From Bacteroidota bacterium (GTDB taxonomy: Bacteria > Bacteroidota > Bacteroidia > Chitinophagales > Chitinophagaceae): a stretch of DNA of 64,000 nt. The DNA lies in the NCBI GenBank assembly GCA_018266775.1, contig JAFDZS010000011.1:317245-381244 (forward strand), in the 5' to 3' direction. Below are positions 1 through 9,558 of the stretch, piece by piece. The stretch's first letter is position 1. The number at the start of each line of letters is the position of its first letter. The notes below the pieces were generated by a model that was given only the letters and a program-made list of their open reading frames with translations, ran no database searches and was not told the origin of the DNA. A program made the translations under genes and the position numbers.

Positions 1-500
1 AACTGGTAAGCGGTAATATCGCAATTAATGTGATGGAACATTTTTGTTGCTGCATGCTCACAGTATAGGCAAATATTCAGGCAGTCAACTATCGCATTAT
101 TTGTATCATAAAAAACAATTGCATCTCTGTAAATTGGTGCACACAACCAATTCGGAATTTCTTTTACTTCTGTCAATAAAATTTGTTTGATCTTATTAAT
201 ATTTGGATCATCCTGTTTAAATGTATGTGTTTTCTTACCTGAAAAATGTAATTGCCCTTTTGCATCAATTAAGTATTGTGTTTGTTTCAGCAGAGTGTTT
301 AACTCCGAAAGCCTGGTTTCTTCCAAATCAGTTAAATTAATTCGTTCATCTTTGCAGGACTGAAGTTTTTCCCACTCCCCTTGCAGTTGTGTTTTTACTC
401 TCCCATATTCTTCACCACGTTGAAAAGAATAGGTTTCAACATATGCGAATTCAAGATTGCTTATAAATTCTGGAGAGTTGGTGTAGGTATAAAGTGTCAT
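1..500 (-). CDS. hypothetical protein, C-terminus cut by window edge
   Basis: The minus strand is open from an ATG at 500 to the left edge, giving 166 visible codons that begin MTLYTYTNSPEF. The product looks soluble, with no signal peptide or membrane segment in the visible part. It is rich in charged residues near the N-terminus (a probable helical stretch around residues 35-75) and ends in a Cys/His-containing stretch (LYCEHAATKMFHH). I do not recognise the family. The ATG overlaps the TGA of the upstream membrane-protein gene in an ATGA arrangement (497-500), so the two are probably translationally coupled. The unbroken frame and codon use support a real gene. Confidence 0.6.
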   Translation of the reverse strand, partial: MTLYTYTNSPEFISNLEFAYVETYSFQRGEEYGRVKTQLQGEWEKLQSCKDERINLTDLEETRLSELNTLLKQTQYLIDAKGQLHFSGKKTHTFKQDDPNINKIKQILLTEVKEIPNWLCAPIYRDAIVFYDTNNAIVDCLNICLYCEHAATKMFHHINCDITAYQ

Positions 501-919
501 TTAATTGTATTTTTTGGTGTATTGTCTTTTTCTTCGGCGTTTTTGAAGATCAGTAAAAATATATACAGTGGAAATATGAATACAGACAGCATGGCACCAA
601 TGGAAGGTTCATAATCCTGGCCCGCCATGGCCACGGAGGATCCGGAAATAAGAAAAACAAAACCGGCAGTTATTCCCAGCAGTATCTTAAATAGTATTTT
701 TTTAAACGCACGTGGCCAGGTGAGCAATATGATCCAGGATAAAATAAAGGGTAAAAAGAACGATAATGTCAACCAATCTTCCCATAAGTATTCCGCAATC
801 CACAATCCCTGGTTACTGTCATTGCCGGTATCAATAATATTTCCAAATGGCAAAATAAACAGCACTATAATGATTACGGAAATCAGAACCACGATTATCT
901 TTTGTATAATCCTGAGCAT
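497..919 (-). CDS. small integral membrane protein of unknown function
   Basis: This encodes 140 residues starting MLRIIQKIIVVLIS. Four hydrophobic stretches can be seen, at roughly residues 5-25, 50-68, 78-98 and 106-124, with a short charged C-terminal tail (KNAEEKDNTPKNTIK). I chose the ATG at 919. A TTG twelve bases upstream would add four residues (METN) but is a weaker start. The family is not recognised. Its stop overlaps the start of the next gene by four bases, so the pair may act together, and the partner's loss at the window edge hides what that role is. Confidence 0.6.
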   Translation of the reverse strand: MLRIIQKIIVVLISVIIIVLFILPFGNIIDTGNDSNQGLWIAEYLWEDWLTLSFFLPFILSWIILLTWPRAFKKILFKILLGITAGFVFLISGSSVAMAGQDYEPSIGAMLSVFIFPLYIFLLIFKNAEEKDNTPKNTIK

Positions 920-1258
920 GTTTGTTTCCAACGAATATAGTTGATTTTTGCTTCCCGCATTTTAATGCGTGTGCCCTACCGACCACACCACAACAGGTTC
1001 ATAAAATGATCCTCTATTTTCAATCCACTTTATTACGCGTTTGTTTATTTTCGTTACGCTTATTAAAAATGGAAAGCTATCCCAAAATATATCTCTGTCA
1101 CCGCATCGTGCAGGCCAAACTATTTATTAATGCACAATGAATTTACCAAAGCGCCTAAACATGTTATGGTCTTGAAGCGTTGTTTAAAGATGATCCAGGA
1201 AACTGGTTCTCACTAGGGCAAAAAAATAAATCCTGTAAAAGCTGCTGAAGGTTGTATC
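920..1258. other. gene-free stretch, nothing supported
   Basis: About 340 bases lie between the membrane-protein gene and the permease stop codon. A small palindrome (CGCATT/AATGCG near 957-970) and a 27-codon open stretch ending at 1248 can be seen, but neither is strong enough to call. It is probably the upstream region of the minus-strand pair, plus decayed sequence. Confidence 0.4.
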
Positions 1259-2578
1259 TTATTGAACAGCCTTTGGCAGTTTTTTTTGCTGATACATTTT
1301 CCAGCCAAAATAAAACAGTATGAATATTGTAATGCAGACGAATACGGTAATGATTTCCGGTAATGACACATGGTATAAAAGCCATACAATGGCAACAACA
1401 GCCAATACCGGCACCACCAGCCCACCCGGAATTTTAAAAGTACCGGCAGCCGTAGTATTTTTTTGCAAGCGCAATTTAATGGTGGCCAATGCCACAGCAA
1501 GATAAATCAGCAGTATAAAAGAACTGGTAAGATCAGCCAATTTCTTAAAATTACCAGTTGACGCAAATACAAATCCCAGTGCCGCATACACGATAATGGC
1601 CCAGTATGGCGTGGCATATTTTGAATGTATCTTTCCCAGGAATGCGGGCAGCAATTTATCGCGGGATGCAGCATATACAATGCGTGGTGAGGCAAGAACA
1701 TCTCCGCATAATAAGCCAAACATTGATACCACACCGGCAATCAATATCACGGTAGCGCCTGCTTTGCCTGCGATGATATGGGCTACAGCGATAAATGCAT
1801 TCTCTTTATACCTGCTTAAATCATTTCCCAATACACCCTGTGCAACTAATTGCAATAACAGGTACAGCAGCACCACACCTGTAATGCCGCCTAAAATTCC
1901 TTTAGGAATATTTTTTTGCGGTTGTTTCACTTCCCCGCTTACATTCAACGCGGTTTCTGAACCGGCAAATGCAAAGAACAGCGTTAGCGAAGTATTGCCG
2001 GTTACTGCAATTGCAGGCCATGTGGCAATATGCAGATTGGTTGTTTTGAGATAGAACAGTCCGCATATACCCAACAAAACCAGTGGCAGTAATTTCAATA
2101 TGGTAATAACAATGGTAAACCGCATACCCTGTTTAATGCCAGCAATATTGATACCTGCCAGCATTCCAAATATTATGAGAAAGAAAAGTATTCTTACCCA
2201 TTGAATGGTGAATACGGGGAACCAGGCAGACAACATGTCTGTCATCAAATTAATTACAGCAGCATCGGCTACAGAACTAAAGCCCACCCAGAATAATGTA
2301 TTCACAAGAAATCCTGCGAAGGGGCCAAAAGAGGTTTCTACATATACATAAGAACCTCCGGTAACGGTTATTTTAGAACCCACTTCGGCATAACACAACA
2401 TGATAAGTATGATGACTAAACCACAAACCAGGTAAGCTATAAATGCTGCTCCACCCATTGCTGCAGCCGCAATAGCAGGCAGGCCAATGATACCTGAACC
2501 AATGGTAAGGTTCATGGCATTAAGTGCAAGGCCGGCTGGGCCTATCTCCCGCTTTAATGCTGATTCAGGTGATTGCAT
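1259..2578 (-). CDS. APC-superfamily amino-acid permease
   Basis: The product is a 439-residue polytopic inner-membrane transporter with about twelve hydrophobic segments. Near the N-terminus, TIGSGIIGLPA matches the glycine-rich unwound first helix of the amino acid-polyamine-organocation superfamily, and the segment LTLFFAFAGSETALN resembles helix 6 of these carriers, which helps bind substrate. The family takes up or exchanges amino acids or polyamines, and the substrate cannot be read from sequence. The ATG at 2578 is preferred over the TTG at 2581. It stands alone on the minus strand, and a repeat-rich region lies upstream. Confidence 0.88.
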   Translation of the reverse strand: MQSPESALKREIGPAGLALNAMNLTIGSGIIGLPAIAAAAMGGAAFIAYLVCGLVIILIMLCYAEVGSKITVTGGSYVYVETSFGPFAGFLVNTLFWVGFSSVADAAVINLMTDMLSAWFPVFTIQWVRILFFLIIFGMLAGINIAGIKQGMRFTIVITILKLLPLVLLGICGLFYLKTTNLHIATWPAIAVTGNTSLTLFFAFAGSETALNVSGEVKQPQKNIPKGILGGITGVVLLYLLLQLVAQGVLGNDLSRYKENAFIAVAHIIAGKAGATVILIAGVVSMFGLLCGDVLASPRIVYAASRDKLLPAFLGKIHSKYATPYWAIIVYAALGFVFASTGNFKKLADLTSSFILLIYLAVALATIKLRLQKNTTAAGTFKIPGGLVVPVLAVVAIVWLLYHVSLPEIITVFVCITIFILFYFGWKMYQQKKLPKAVQ

Positions 2579-2691
2579 CAATAAATATAATGATTATCGG
2601 TTTATTGAATGAAAGATTGTTCCTTGCAGAGAATGCTTTGCATGTTGTTTCGTTTACAGAGGTGCTAAGGCACAGAGTTTACACTTCACTG

Positions 2692-3112
2692 CTTTATTTA
2701 CCTATATACTTTATTTACTTTTATACTTACTCCGGCCACACAGGAAGGAAGGACACACAGAATGCTTCGCATTTTTTTGCCGGGAAGGCGTTAAGACGGA
2801 AAGAAAACACTTCAACACTTTATATACCTATATACTTTATTTACTTTTATACTTACTCCGGCCACACAGGAACACAGGACACTTACAATGCTTCGCATTT
2901 TTCTGCCGGGAAGATGGTAAAACGGAAAGAAAACACTTCAACACTTTATATACCTATATACTTTATTTACTTTTATACTTACTCCGGCCACACAGGAACA
3001 CAGGACACTTACAATGCTTCGCATTTTTCTGCCGGGAAGACGCTAAGACGGAAAGAAAACCCTTCAACACTTTATATACTTTATTTACTTTTATACCTAT
3101 CTGCATTTATCC
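2692..3112. repeat. 126-bp tandem repeat, three full copies plus a partial fourth
   Basis: Units start at 2692, 2818, 2944 and 3070, an exact 126-base period. Each unit begins with an AT-rich run (CTTTATATACCTATATACTT and variants), followed by a GC-richer core containing CTCCGGCCACACAGGAA, GCTTCGCATTTTT and CTGCCGGGAAG. The fourth copy holds only the AT-rich part. Related sequence in the opposite orientation occurs at 27,550-27,680, and the AT-rich part alone near 9,485-9,530. Because 126 is divisible by three, one frame stays open across the array, but the peptide is low-complexity and I do not treat it as a gene. The array ends just before the GH27 gene. Confidence 0.9.
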
Positions 3113-3136
3113 CTATTTTTGATTAAAACTTCAAGT

Positions 3137-5332
3137 ATGAAACCTTTGCTCGCCTTATTGCTGGTGCTTGCTGTAAGTACCGTTCATGCACAAAAATTTG
3201 AATTGCGTACGGCCCGTTTTTCCATTGGCGATAATCCTGCTTACAGTCAGCTTAATTATGATGACAGTAAATGGAGTGAAATAAAAACCAATGTCAATTG
3301 GGAAGAACAGGGTTATCCACAGTATGATGGTTATGGCTGGTACCGCTTTCATATTGTAATGCCCACCACTATTCAAAATGGTAATCCCATTCGTTTTTTA
3401 TTAGGCAAGGCAGATGATGCCTGTGAAGTTTTTTTTAATGGGGTGCTTATTGGTAAATCGGGTTCTTTTCCAACTGATAAAGATGGTTATAAAACCACAT
3501 GGGATAAACTGCTTGAATTCCGCATAGACCCCACCAGTAAATATATCAAATGGAATGAAGTGAATTTGATCAGTGTGCGGGTATATGATGGCGGTGGCAA
3601 TGGCGGCCTGTTTGAAGAATATCCTTACATCAGTTCGTTAGAAAAAATTGATGCCATCACATTAGATCCTGTTACCGCCGCGGATGGCAAACATTCCTTC
3701 CAGGTAAAGAATACTTTAAATACTCCGGTTGAAGGGACTTACAGCATTACCTGCACGGATGAAGATGATCTTTCAGTAATCAGTAAAACCGATAATAATA
3801 TTTCACTTGGTATAAATGAATCCAAGGCAATTGCTGTACCGCTTCCAAAAAATAAAACACATATCAGTTATACCTGCACCTTTACGGAAAGCAGTACTAA
3901 AAAATCATTAACTGCACATCTGGTGTTACCCTATATTCTGACACCAAAGCCTGGCCCTGAACCTAAGATCAATGGTGCAGCTGTTTCCGGTGTACGGATC
4001 AATTCTCCTTTCTTATATAAAATTCCTGCAACAGGCAAAAAGCCATTGCGGTACAGCGCTGAAAATTTACCCGCAGGTTTTAAAGTGAATCCGCTTAACG
4101 GCGTAATTACCGGTCAACTTGCCCAGGCTGGTGAATATAAAATCACATTAGTGGTAAAGAACAGTTTAGGCACTGTGAAAAAACCGTTCAGCATACAGTG
4201 TGGTAATGTGCTGGCGTTGACACCACCAATGGGCTGGAACAGCTGGAATTGCTGGGGATTGAGCGTGAGCGATGAAAAACTAAAAGCATCTGCCAAAGCC
4301 ATGATGGATAAAGGATTGATAGATCACGGTTGGGCATACATGAATATTGATGATGGCTGGGAAGATGAACAACGAAAAGCCAATGGTGAAATTGCTGCCA
4401 ACAAAAAATTCCCGGACATGAAAAAACTTGGTGACTGGTTACACAGCAACGGGTTGAAGTTTGGCATCTATTCCTCTCCCGGCCCACGCACCTGCGGCGG
4501 TTACCTGGGCAGTTACCAGCACGAAATGCAGGATGCTTCCACCTATGCCAGCTGGGGTATTGATTACCTGAAATACGATTGGTGCAGTTATGATCAGATT
4601 CATACTAAGGGAGATGAAACACTGGAATCATACAAAAAACCTTACGAGGTAATGCGTGATGCATTGGTACAACAAAAAAGAGACATCGTTTTCAGCCTTT
4701 GCCAATATGGTATGAAAGATGTTTGGGAATGGGGTGAAACAGTAAATGGTAATTGCTGGAGAACGACTGGCGATATTACTGATACCTGGAAGAGTTTAAC
4801 CAGTATTGGGTTCAACCAAACCAAGCAATATCCTTTTGCCAAACCGGGCAGATGGAACGATCCTGATATGATGATAGTTGGGCAAGTGGGCTGGGGCGAA
4901 CACCTGCATAACACCAGGCTTACTCCCGATGAACAATATACGCATGTTAGTTTATGGAGTTTACTCAGCGCACCATTACTCATTGGTTGCGACCTGAGCA
5001 AACTGGATGATTTTACTTTGAACCTGCTTACCAATGATGATGTAATAGCAGTAAACCAGGATGTGCTGGGCAAACAGGCGAAACAGGTACGGGTTACCAG
5101 CACTTACCAGGTGTGGATCAAAGACCTTGCCGATGGCAGTAAAGCAGTGGGCATTTTTAATTTGGGCGACAACAGTGATGTGATCCGCTTTTACTGGAGT
5201 GAACTGAATGTATCCAAAACACAGCAGGTGCGTGACCTGTGGCGCCAGCAAGACCTTGGTGCGTTTACCAATATGTTTGCCACACGGGTTCCTGCGCATG
5301 GTGTAACTTTGATAAAAATTACTGCAAAGTAA
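3137..5332 (+). CDS. secreted GH27 alpha-galactosidase with N-terminal accessory domains
   Basis: This 731-residue exported enzyme should release terminal alpha-galactosyl residues. Residues 1-19 form a signal peptide ([18 protein letters not shown]). Residues ~20-175 resemble a galactose-binding jelly-roll domain ([10 protein letters not shown]...GYGWYRFHI). Residues ~275-355 look like a putative Ig domain (He_PIG type, [17 protein letters not shown]). Residues ~360-731 are the GH27 barrel, starting [12 protein letters not shown]. By family analogy with human alpha-galactosidase A, D481 in YLKYDWC is the nucleophile and D546 in CWRTTGD is the acid/base. The ATG at 3137 gives a clean signal peptide, unlike the TTG at 3119. 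The pdxJ start follows one base after the stop. Confidence 0.93.
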   Translation: MKPLLALLLVLAVSTVHAQKFELRTARFSIGDNPAYSQLNYDDSKWSEIKTNVNWEEQGYPQYDGYGWYRFHIVMPTTIQNGNPIRFLLGKADDACEVFFNGVLIGKSGSFPTDKDGYKTTWDKLLEFRIDPTSKYIKWNEVNLISVRVYDGGGNGGLFEEYPYISSLEKIDAITLDPVTAADGKHSFQVKNTLNTPVEGTYSITCTDEDDLSVISKTDNNISLGINESKAIAVPLPKNKTHISYTCTFTESSTKKSLTAHLVLPYILTPKPGPEPKINGAAVSGVRINSPFLYKIPATGKKPLRYSAENLPAGFKVNPLNGVITGQLAQAGEYKITLVVKNSLGTVKKPFSIQCGNVLALTPPMGWNSWNCWGLSVSDEKLKASAKAMMDKGLIDHGWAYMNIDDGWEDEQRKANGEIAANKKFPDMKKLGDWLHSNGLKFGIYSSPGPRTCGGYLGSYQHEMQDASTYASWGIDYLKYDWCSYDQIHTKGDETLESYKKPYEVMRDALVQQKRDIVFSLCQYGMKDVWEWGETVNGNCWRTTGDITDTWKSLTSIGFNQTKQYPFAKPGRWNDPDMMIVGQVGWGEHLHNTRLTPDEQYTHVSLWSLLSAPLLIGCDLSKLDDFTLNLLTNDDVIAVNQDVLGKQAKQVRVTSTYQVWIKDLADGSKAVGIFNLGDNSDVIRFYWSELNVSKTQQVRDLWRQQDLGAFTNMFATRVPAHGVTLIKITAK

Positions 5333-5333
5333 C

Positions 5334-6053
5334 ATGACGAAACTATCGGTTAACATTAATAAACTCGCCACGCTGCGCAACAGCCGCGGCGGCAATAATC
5401 CTGATGTCATACAGGCTGCAAAAGATATTGAACGCTTTGGCGCCGATGGCATCACTGTGCATCCGCGGCCTGATGAAAGGCATATCCGTTATGCTGATGT
5501 GTATGCGTTGAAAAAAATAATTACCACGGAATTTAATATTGAAGGCAATTGCGCTGAACATAGTTTTGTTGAACTGGTGTTGGCCAATAAACCCGACCAG
5601 GTTACGCTGGTGCCCGATGCGGTGGGGCAACTCACCAGCAACCATGGATGGAATACCCTTGAACACCGGGATTATTTAAAAGATATGGTTACTACCTTTC
5701 AGCTTGCTGGTATCAGGGTATCTATTTTTGTTGACCCGGTAATTGAAATGGTGGAAGGCGCCAAAGCCACCGGCACCAACCGTATTGAATTGTATACGGA
5801 AGGTTTTGCGCATGAATTTGCACTGGGTAATAAAGAGAAAGCCATTGCTGCTTATGCTGCCGCTGCACAAAAAGCCAATGAACTGGGTTTAGGTATTAAT
5901 GCAGGTCACGATCTTGACCTGCACAACCTGCAATATTTTGCGCAGCATATTCCCGGTTTGCTGGAGGTTTCTATTGGACATGCGTTGATTTGCGATGCCG
6001 TTTATTTAGGACTGGAGAACACTGTTCAGCTATATAAAAGATGTTTACAATAA
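5334..6053 (+). CDS. pdxJ: pyridoxine 5'-phosphate synthase
   Basis: PdxJ condenses 3-amino-2-oxopropyl phosphate with 1-deoxy-D-xylulose 5-phosphate to make pyridoxine 5'-phosphate, the ring-closing step of DXP-dependent vitamin B6 synthesis in the cytoplasm. The 239-residue length is typical. Diagnostic stretches are [17 protein letters not shown] at the N-terminus, [22 protein letters not shown] and [13 protein letters not shown] with its C-terminal phosphate-binding region. The start lies one base after the GH27 stop codon, so it is probably co-transcribed with that unrelated gene. All recognisable active-site motifs are intact. Confidence 0.95.
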   Translation: MTKLSVNINKLATLRNSRGGNNPDVIQAAKDIERFGADGITVHPRPDERHIRYADVYALKKIITTEFNIEGNCAEHSFVELVLANKPDQVTLVPDAVGQLTSNHGWNTLEHRDYLKDMVTTFQLAGIRVSIFVDPVIEMVEGAKATGTNRIELYTEGFAHEFALGNKEKAIAAYAAAAQKANELGLGINAGHDLDLHNLQYFAQHIPGLLEVSIGHALICDAVYLGLENTVQLYKRCLQ

Positions 6054-6072
6054 AAACCCTGTGTCTTGCTGT

Positions 6073-6735
6073 ATGAAAAAAATCACCCTGTTACTATCAG
6101 CAGTTGTATTGGTTACCGTTGTTTCAGCACAACCGAATAAATCTATTGACTCGCTGGCCAACCGCATTTGCTCGATGCTGGAGGAAGAAAAAAATCAACC
6201 GGATTCTGTATTGATCATCGAAGCATATGCCAAACACATCTTACCCTATATGCAACTGATGAATATGCCGCTTACAGACAGTGCCATTGATATTGTTTAT
6301 GTAAGGGCACAACGGCAATGCAAAACATTTAATGCTTTGGTGGCCAGGCTAACGCCCATGCTGGGCGACTGGCAATTAGTGGAAGAAAAACCGGTTATCA
6401 AAGCAAGTGTTGCAGACTGCCGGGCATTTATGAAGACGGGGCGCTTTACTTATCTTGAACCAAACGGGGATACGGTACATGTAAGCATTGGCAACGGTTT
6501 ATGGACAGACCATTTCAATGATGGCACTTATTCTCAACTGAAAATAAAGTTCAGCAGTGAGTGTGCATTTGCACTGGAATTTGTAAAAAGCACCAACGAA
6601 AGCAGAAGCAAATTAAGCAAGCCCGGCGATAAATATTTTTACCAGGTGGTGGAAAAAGGCAACCACTATTTTTATATGTCTGTTGAAGTAAAGGAATCGC
6701 AGGAGTATGAAACCTTCAAACTGTATTATGAGTAG
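6073..6735 (+). CDS. secreted protein of unknown function
   Basis: The product is 220 residues with a clear signal peptide (MKKITLLLSAVVLVTVVSA, cleavage before QPNK), so it should be periplasmic or outer-membrane associated. The N-terminal half is probably helical (SLANRICSMLEEEKNQPDSV...). The C-terminal half has a beta-strand pattern with short Phe/Tyr-rich segments ending YETFKLYYE. I do not recognise the family. I chose the ATG at 6073 because it starts the signal peptide, while a GTG twelve bases upstream adds MSCC. It follows pdxJ by 19 bases and may be the last gene of a GH27-pdxJ transcript. Confidence 0.65.
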   Translation: MKKITLLLSAVVLVTVVSAQPNKSIDSLANRICSMLEEEKNQPDSVLIIEAYAKHILPYMQLMNMPLTDSAIDIVYVRAQRQCKTFNALVARLTPMLGDWQLVEEKPVIKASVADCRAFMKTGRFTYLEPNGDTVHVSIGNGLWTDHFNDGTYSQLKIKFSSECAFALEFVKSTNESRSKLSKPGDKYFYQVVEKGNHYFYMSVEVKESQEYETFKLYYE

Positions 6736-6833
6736 GGCAATATGGAATAATAAATTGTTCTTCCAACATACAGTATTTTGCTGTATAACGAGGTTGAACA
6801 ATGAGTTACCACAATGGAGTTTTAATTTACTTC

Positions 6834-6942
6834 AACCGGTTTCGCCCCACAGGGTAAACACGCTCAACCTGACAGTCTTTATTATTTAAAAGCTTTCACT
6901 CTGCATCCTTAACACCTGTCAGCCTGAGTTTATCGAAGGCGG
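6834..6942. repeat. composite of two dispersed intergenic repeat elements
   Basis: Two elements lie side by side. The first (6834-6875) contains TTTCGCCCCACAGGGTAAAC followed by ACGCTCAACCTGACAG. A reverse-oriented relative is at 24,410-24,456. The second (6916-6942) contains CTGTCAGCCTGAGTTTATCG followed by AAGGCGG. Its relatives are at 21,845, 24,466, 25,068, 25,210, 51,808 and 51,873. The region lies between the convergent ends of the 6073 gene and the redoxin gene and holds no other recognisable feature. Confidence 0.8.
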
Positions 6943-7021
6943 TTGATTGGTAATTTCAATAAAATCTAAGAAATAATTTTCACAAGTTCTGATAGTATTT
7001 CCTATTCAGTTTTGCATTCAA

Positions 7022-8122
7022 TTAATGTAGCAGCTTTTCCAGTTTTTTCTCCAATGCTATACCACGCAGATTCTTCCCAACAATTTTTCCCTGCGGGTCA
7101 ATCAAAAAGTTTTGAGGAATTGAAGTGATGTTGTTTTGCTGTGCCACGGCATTTTGCCAACCTTGCAGGTCGCTGACATGCGTCCAGGTTAAACCATCCA
7201 TCTTTATCGCATCCACCCAGGGATTTTTAGTACGGTCTAATGAAACACCGAGTACCGTAAAATTTTTGTCTTTATACTTGTTGTATGCTGCCACCACATT
7301 GGGGTTTTCCTGCCGGCAGGGGCCGCACCAGCTTGCCCAAAAATCCACCAGCACATATTTGCCACGCAATGAAGATAAAGTTACAGGATTGCCTGATGTA
7401 TCTGCCTGCGTAAAGTCTGGCAATAACCTGCCATAATCATTTTTTGTTTGTGCAATGAATTGCAATACGGCAATACCCATAGGTGAATTCTTTACATCGT
7501 TACTGAGTTGGTTGTACAGGTTTTCTGTTTGCGCCATATCTTCTGAAAGCTGGCAGTAGCGGTAAATTGCTAAGGGATTGATGAAAGAAGTATTATGCTT
7601 CGTTGCAAAGTTGTAACACAGCGACATAGCTGTGGCATTTGTAACAGAATCATAAGGTGCCGTTTCTGAAAATGCAGATTGATAAGGCGCAACGAGGTTA
7701 TTAAATTCCTGGTAATCGTTATGAGATGCAGAACCGGTAACGTTCAATTGATCCATTTGGTCTTTATTACCGGTAATGGTAACATCGCTGTTGTCTAAAA
7801 AAATATACGTGTAAGGCGGTTGTTTGGAGAAGGTGAGCAGTTTAAAATCCGGCGCTGCCAGTTTTCCTTTCAATGTAAATTTTTCATGGCTGATGGTGGT
7901 CTCTTCTTCTGTAGCACCGCTTTGAGGATTCAGCAACGCAACAGAAATACCATCGGGCAAACCTTTGATAGTACCATTAATTACAAAACCATCAGCAACT
8001 GTTGGAGTAATAGTGGCTTTCGTTTTGCCTTTGGGTGCAGAAACAGTTTTGGGTTTTGCTTTTGTGGTTTGTGCTGCTGCAAACAAAGGCAGCATACATA
8101 TTGCGAAGAATACTCTTTTCAT
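7022..8122 (-). CDS. TlpA-like thiol-disulfide oxidoreductase with DUF4369-type N-terminus
   Basis: This 366-residue exported redoxin has a signal peptide (MKRVFFAICMLPLFAAAQ). A basic, Thr/Lys-rich linker leads to a beta-rich region at ~45-140 like DUF4369 (FVINGTIKGLPDGISVALLN), then a helical section, then an AhpC/TlpA thioredoxin fold at ~230-366. The redox motif WCGPC has its cysteines at residues 266 and 269, and the cis-proline region is SIPQNFLIDPQG. Such proteins reduce or isomerise disulfides of periplasmic proteins. I chose the ATG at 8122 because the longer reading lacks a signal peptide and runs into trpA. It lies 43 bases after the trpA stop on the same strand, so it may be read with the trp operon. 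Confidence 0.85.
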   Translation of the reverse strand: MKRVFFAICMLPLFAAAQTTKAKPKTVSAPKGKTKATITPTVADGFVINGTIKGLPDGISVALLNPQSGATEEETTISHEKFTLKGKLAAPDFKLLTFSKQPPYTYIFLDNSDVTITGNKDQMDQLNVTGSASHNDYQEFNNLVAPYQSAFSETAPYDSVTNATAMSLCYNFATKHNTSFINPLAIYRYCQLSEDMAQTENLYNQLSNDVKNSPMGIAVLQFIAQTKNDYGRLLPDFTQADTSGNPVTLSSLRGKYVLVDFWASWCGPCRQENPNVVAAYNKYKDKNFTVLGVSLDRTKNPWVDAIKMDGLTWTHVSDLQGWQNAVAQQNNITSIPQNFLIDPQGKIVGKNLRGIALEKKLEKLLH

Positions 8123-8165
8123 AGTTTCTATTTGACCATGCAATTTACTGGATTTTGGGCAATCC

Positions 8166-8957
8166 TCATCCGCGAACCTGTGCAATGAAGGCATTAGTGG
8201 TTTCTGCAATATCAGTGCTGTTTTCCAGTGCTTTAATGTAGGCGCTGCCAATGATGGCACCATTAGTATGTGCACAGGCTGCTGTAAACGTTGCATGATC
8301 CTTTATACCAAAGCCAACCAGTATGGGATTTTGCAGTTGCAGTTGCTGCAGCCGTTTAAAATAATCCTGCTGCGCTTCAATGGCTTTATTTTTTCCTGTT
8401 GTAGATGAAGAAGAAACGGCGTATACAAATCCGCTGCAAAGCTGATCAATTTTTTTTATTCTTTCATCGCTGGTTTCCGGTGTTACTAAAAAAATGAAAT
8501 GCAGGTGATGTTGTTCAAACAGTTTTTTATACATGGTTTCATACTCGAACATCGGCAGGTCGGGCAGAATAACACCATCCACTCCGGCAGCAGCGGCATC
8601 GGCACAAAATTGTTCTATGCCATATTGCAATACGGGATTCATATAACCCATCAGCAATACCGGCAATGTATGGCCAATGCCACCTTCTGCAATGTTGTTA
8701 CGCAGTTGCTGTAGTTGCTGAAACAAGACCTGCATGGTCATACCATTTTGCAGGGCAACAGAACTGCTGTGCTGTATCACTTCACCATCAGCAAGCGGGT
8801 CGCTGTACGGCATACCAATTTCAATAATGTCTGCACCGCCTTTCTGTAAAGCCTGCAATACTTCCATAGTGGATTGTACCTGCGGAAAGCCTGCGGTACA
8901 ATACATATTCAATACCTGTTGTTTCTTTTTGCTGAATAAAGCATCTAACCTGTTCAT
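8166..8957 (-). CDS. trpA: tryptophan synthase alpha subunit
   Basis: TrpA cleaves indole-3-glycerol phosphate to indole and glyceraldehyde 3-phosphate, and indole is channelled to TrpB. At 263 residues it has the usual length. The catalytic Glu lies in DIIEIGMPYSDPLADG, with the catalytic Asp in PLADG. GVILPDLP, GFGI and GAIIGSA form the barrel's later strands and phosphate site. It is the last biosynthetic gene of the operon and is separated from trpB by a small lipoprotein gene, whose stop is two bases upstream of the trpA start. No key residue is missing. Confidence 0.96.
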   Translation of the reverse strand: MNRLDALFSKKKQQVLNMYCTAGFPQVQSTMEVLQALQKGGADIIEIGMPYSDPLADGEVIQHSSSVALQNGMTMQVLFQQLQQLRNNIAEGGIGHTLPVLLMGYMNPVLQYGIEQFCADAAAAGVDGVILPDLPMFEYETMYKKLFEQHHLHFIFLVTPETSDERIKKIDQLCSGFVYAVSSSSTTGKNKAIEAQQDYFKRLQQLQLQNPILVGFGIKDHATFTAACAHTNGAIIGSAYIKALENSTDIAETTNAFIAQVRG

Positions 8958-8959
8958 GA

Positions 8960-9328
8960 TTAAAATTTATCTGTAGGAACAATTGCTATTGTTTGATCGC
9001 CGAGTTTAATGTGATGATAAGCGGGTTTTGCATCAATGTCCAAAGTAATTTTGAACAATGCTGTTTGCTTTGTGGGTGTTTTAAAATTCACGAGTAGGCT
9101 GTCGCCATTGCGGGTGATGGTGTAATCTTTGGAATCAAAATCTTCATCCAGGCAATACATAAACTCATACCGTTCCCCGTTGATGTTGGAGTTCATTTTT
9201 ATGGGTGGTTTATTACCGGTACAAGGCCCCATTTTCTCCACCTGCATAGATTGATTGATGAATGCATTACTGCAGGAACATATTCCCATTGCTGTAACAG
9301 TCAGTGCAATAAAAAATAGCTGTTTCAT
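8960..9328 (-). CDS. small lipoprotein embedded in the trp operon
   Basis: The 122-residue product has a lipoprotein signal (MKQLFFIALTVTAMGICSC) with a candidate lipidated cysteine at 17 or 19. The rest is short and beta-rich (GERYEFMYCLDEDFDSKDYTI...), with two further cysteines. The family is not recognised, and nothing in it suggests a role in tryptophan synthesis. It lies between trpB and trpA, with only two bases between its stop and the trpA ATG, so it must be co-transcribed with trpA. Its position may be a chance insertion tolerated by the operon, or it may reflect a need for shared expression. Confidence 0.7.
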   Translation of the reverse strand: MKQLFFIALTVTAMGICSCSNAFINQSMQVEKMGPCTGNKPPIKMNSNINGERYEFMYCLDEDFDSKDYTITRNGDSLLVNFKTPTKQTALFKITLDIDAKPAYHHIKLGDQTIAIVPTDKF

Positions 9329-9434
9329 ATTGTAATTCTTGTTTAAGATTATTATTAGATCCTTAACACCAGTTCAATCAGTGTTATCAGCGTTCTATCC
9401 TATAATCTGTATTACCGCAGCTGCGCAGATAATC

Positions 9435-9545
9435 TTTCATAAATCTGGCTCACAAAGGCACAGCGGCACAGAGAATATTCTTCGTTACTTTATTTACTTA
9501 TATACTTTATTTACTTGTATACTTCTTAGAAACACGAATTAACTG
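9435..9545. repeat. dispersed repeat fragments between trpB and the lipoprotein gene
   Basis: This intergenic stretch carries CTCACAAAGGCACAGCGGCA, then the AT-rich phrase TTTATTTACTTATATACTTT related to the 126-bp array at 2,692, then ACACGAATTAACTGATTAAC directly after the trpB stop (minus-strand reading). It appears to be a patchwork of the repeat families found elsewhere in the window. Confidence 0.7.
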
Positions 9546-9558
9546 ATTAACCAACACC

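Noticed and set aside
1165-1248. 27-codon stretch ending before the permease gene (ALFKDDPGNWFSLGQ)
   Set aside because: It looks a little protein-like and might be a relic, but it has no start, no family and stops on both sides.
2524-3126. Plus-strand open frame of 200 codons
   Set aside because: It is the 126-bp tandem repeat read in its stop-free frame. The peptide is a three-fold repeat of a Tyr/Phe-rich low-quality sequence, it starts inside the antisense of the permease, and the period being divisible by three explains its openness.
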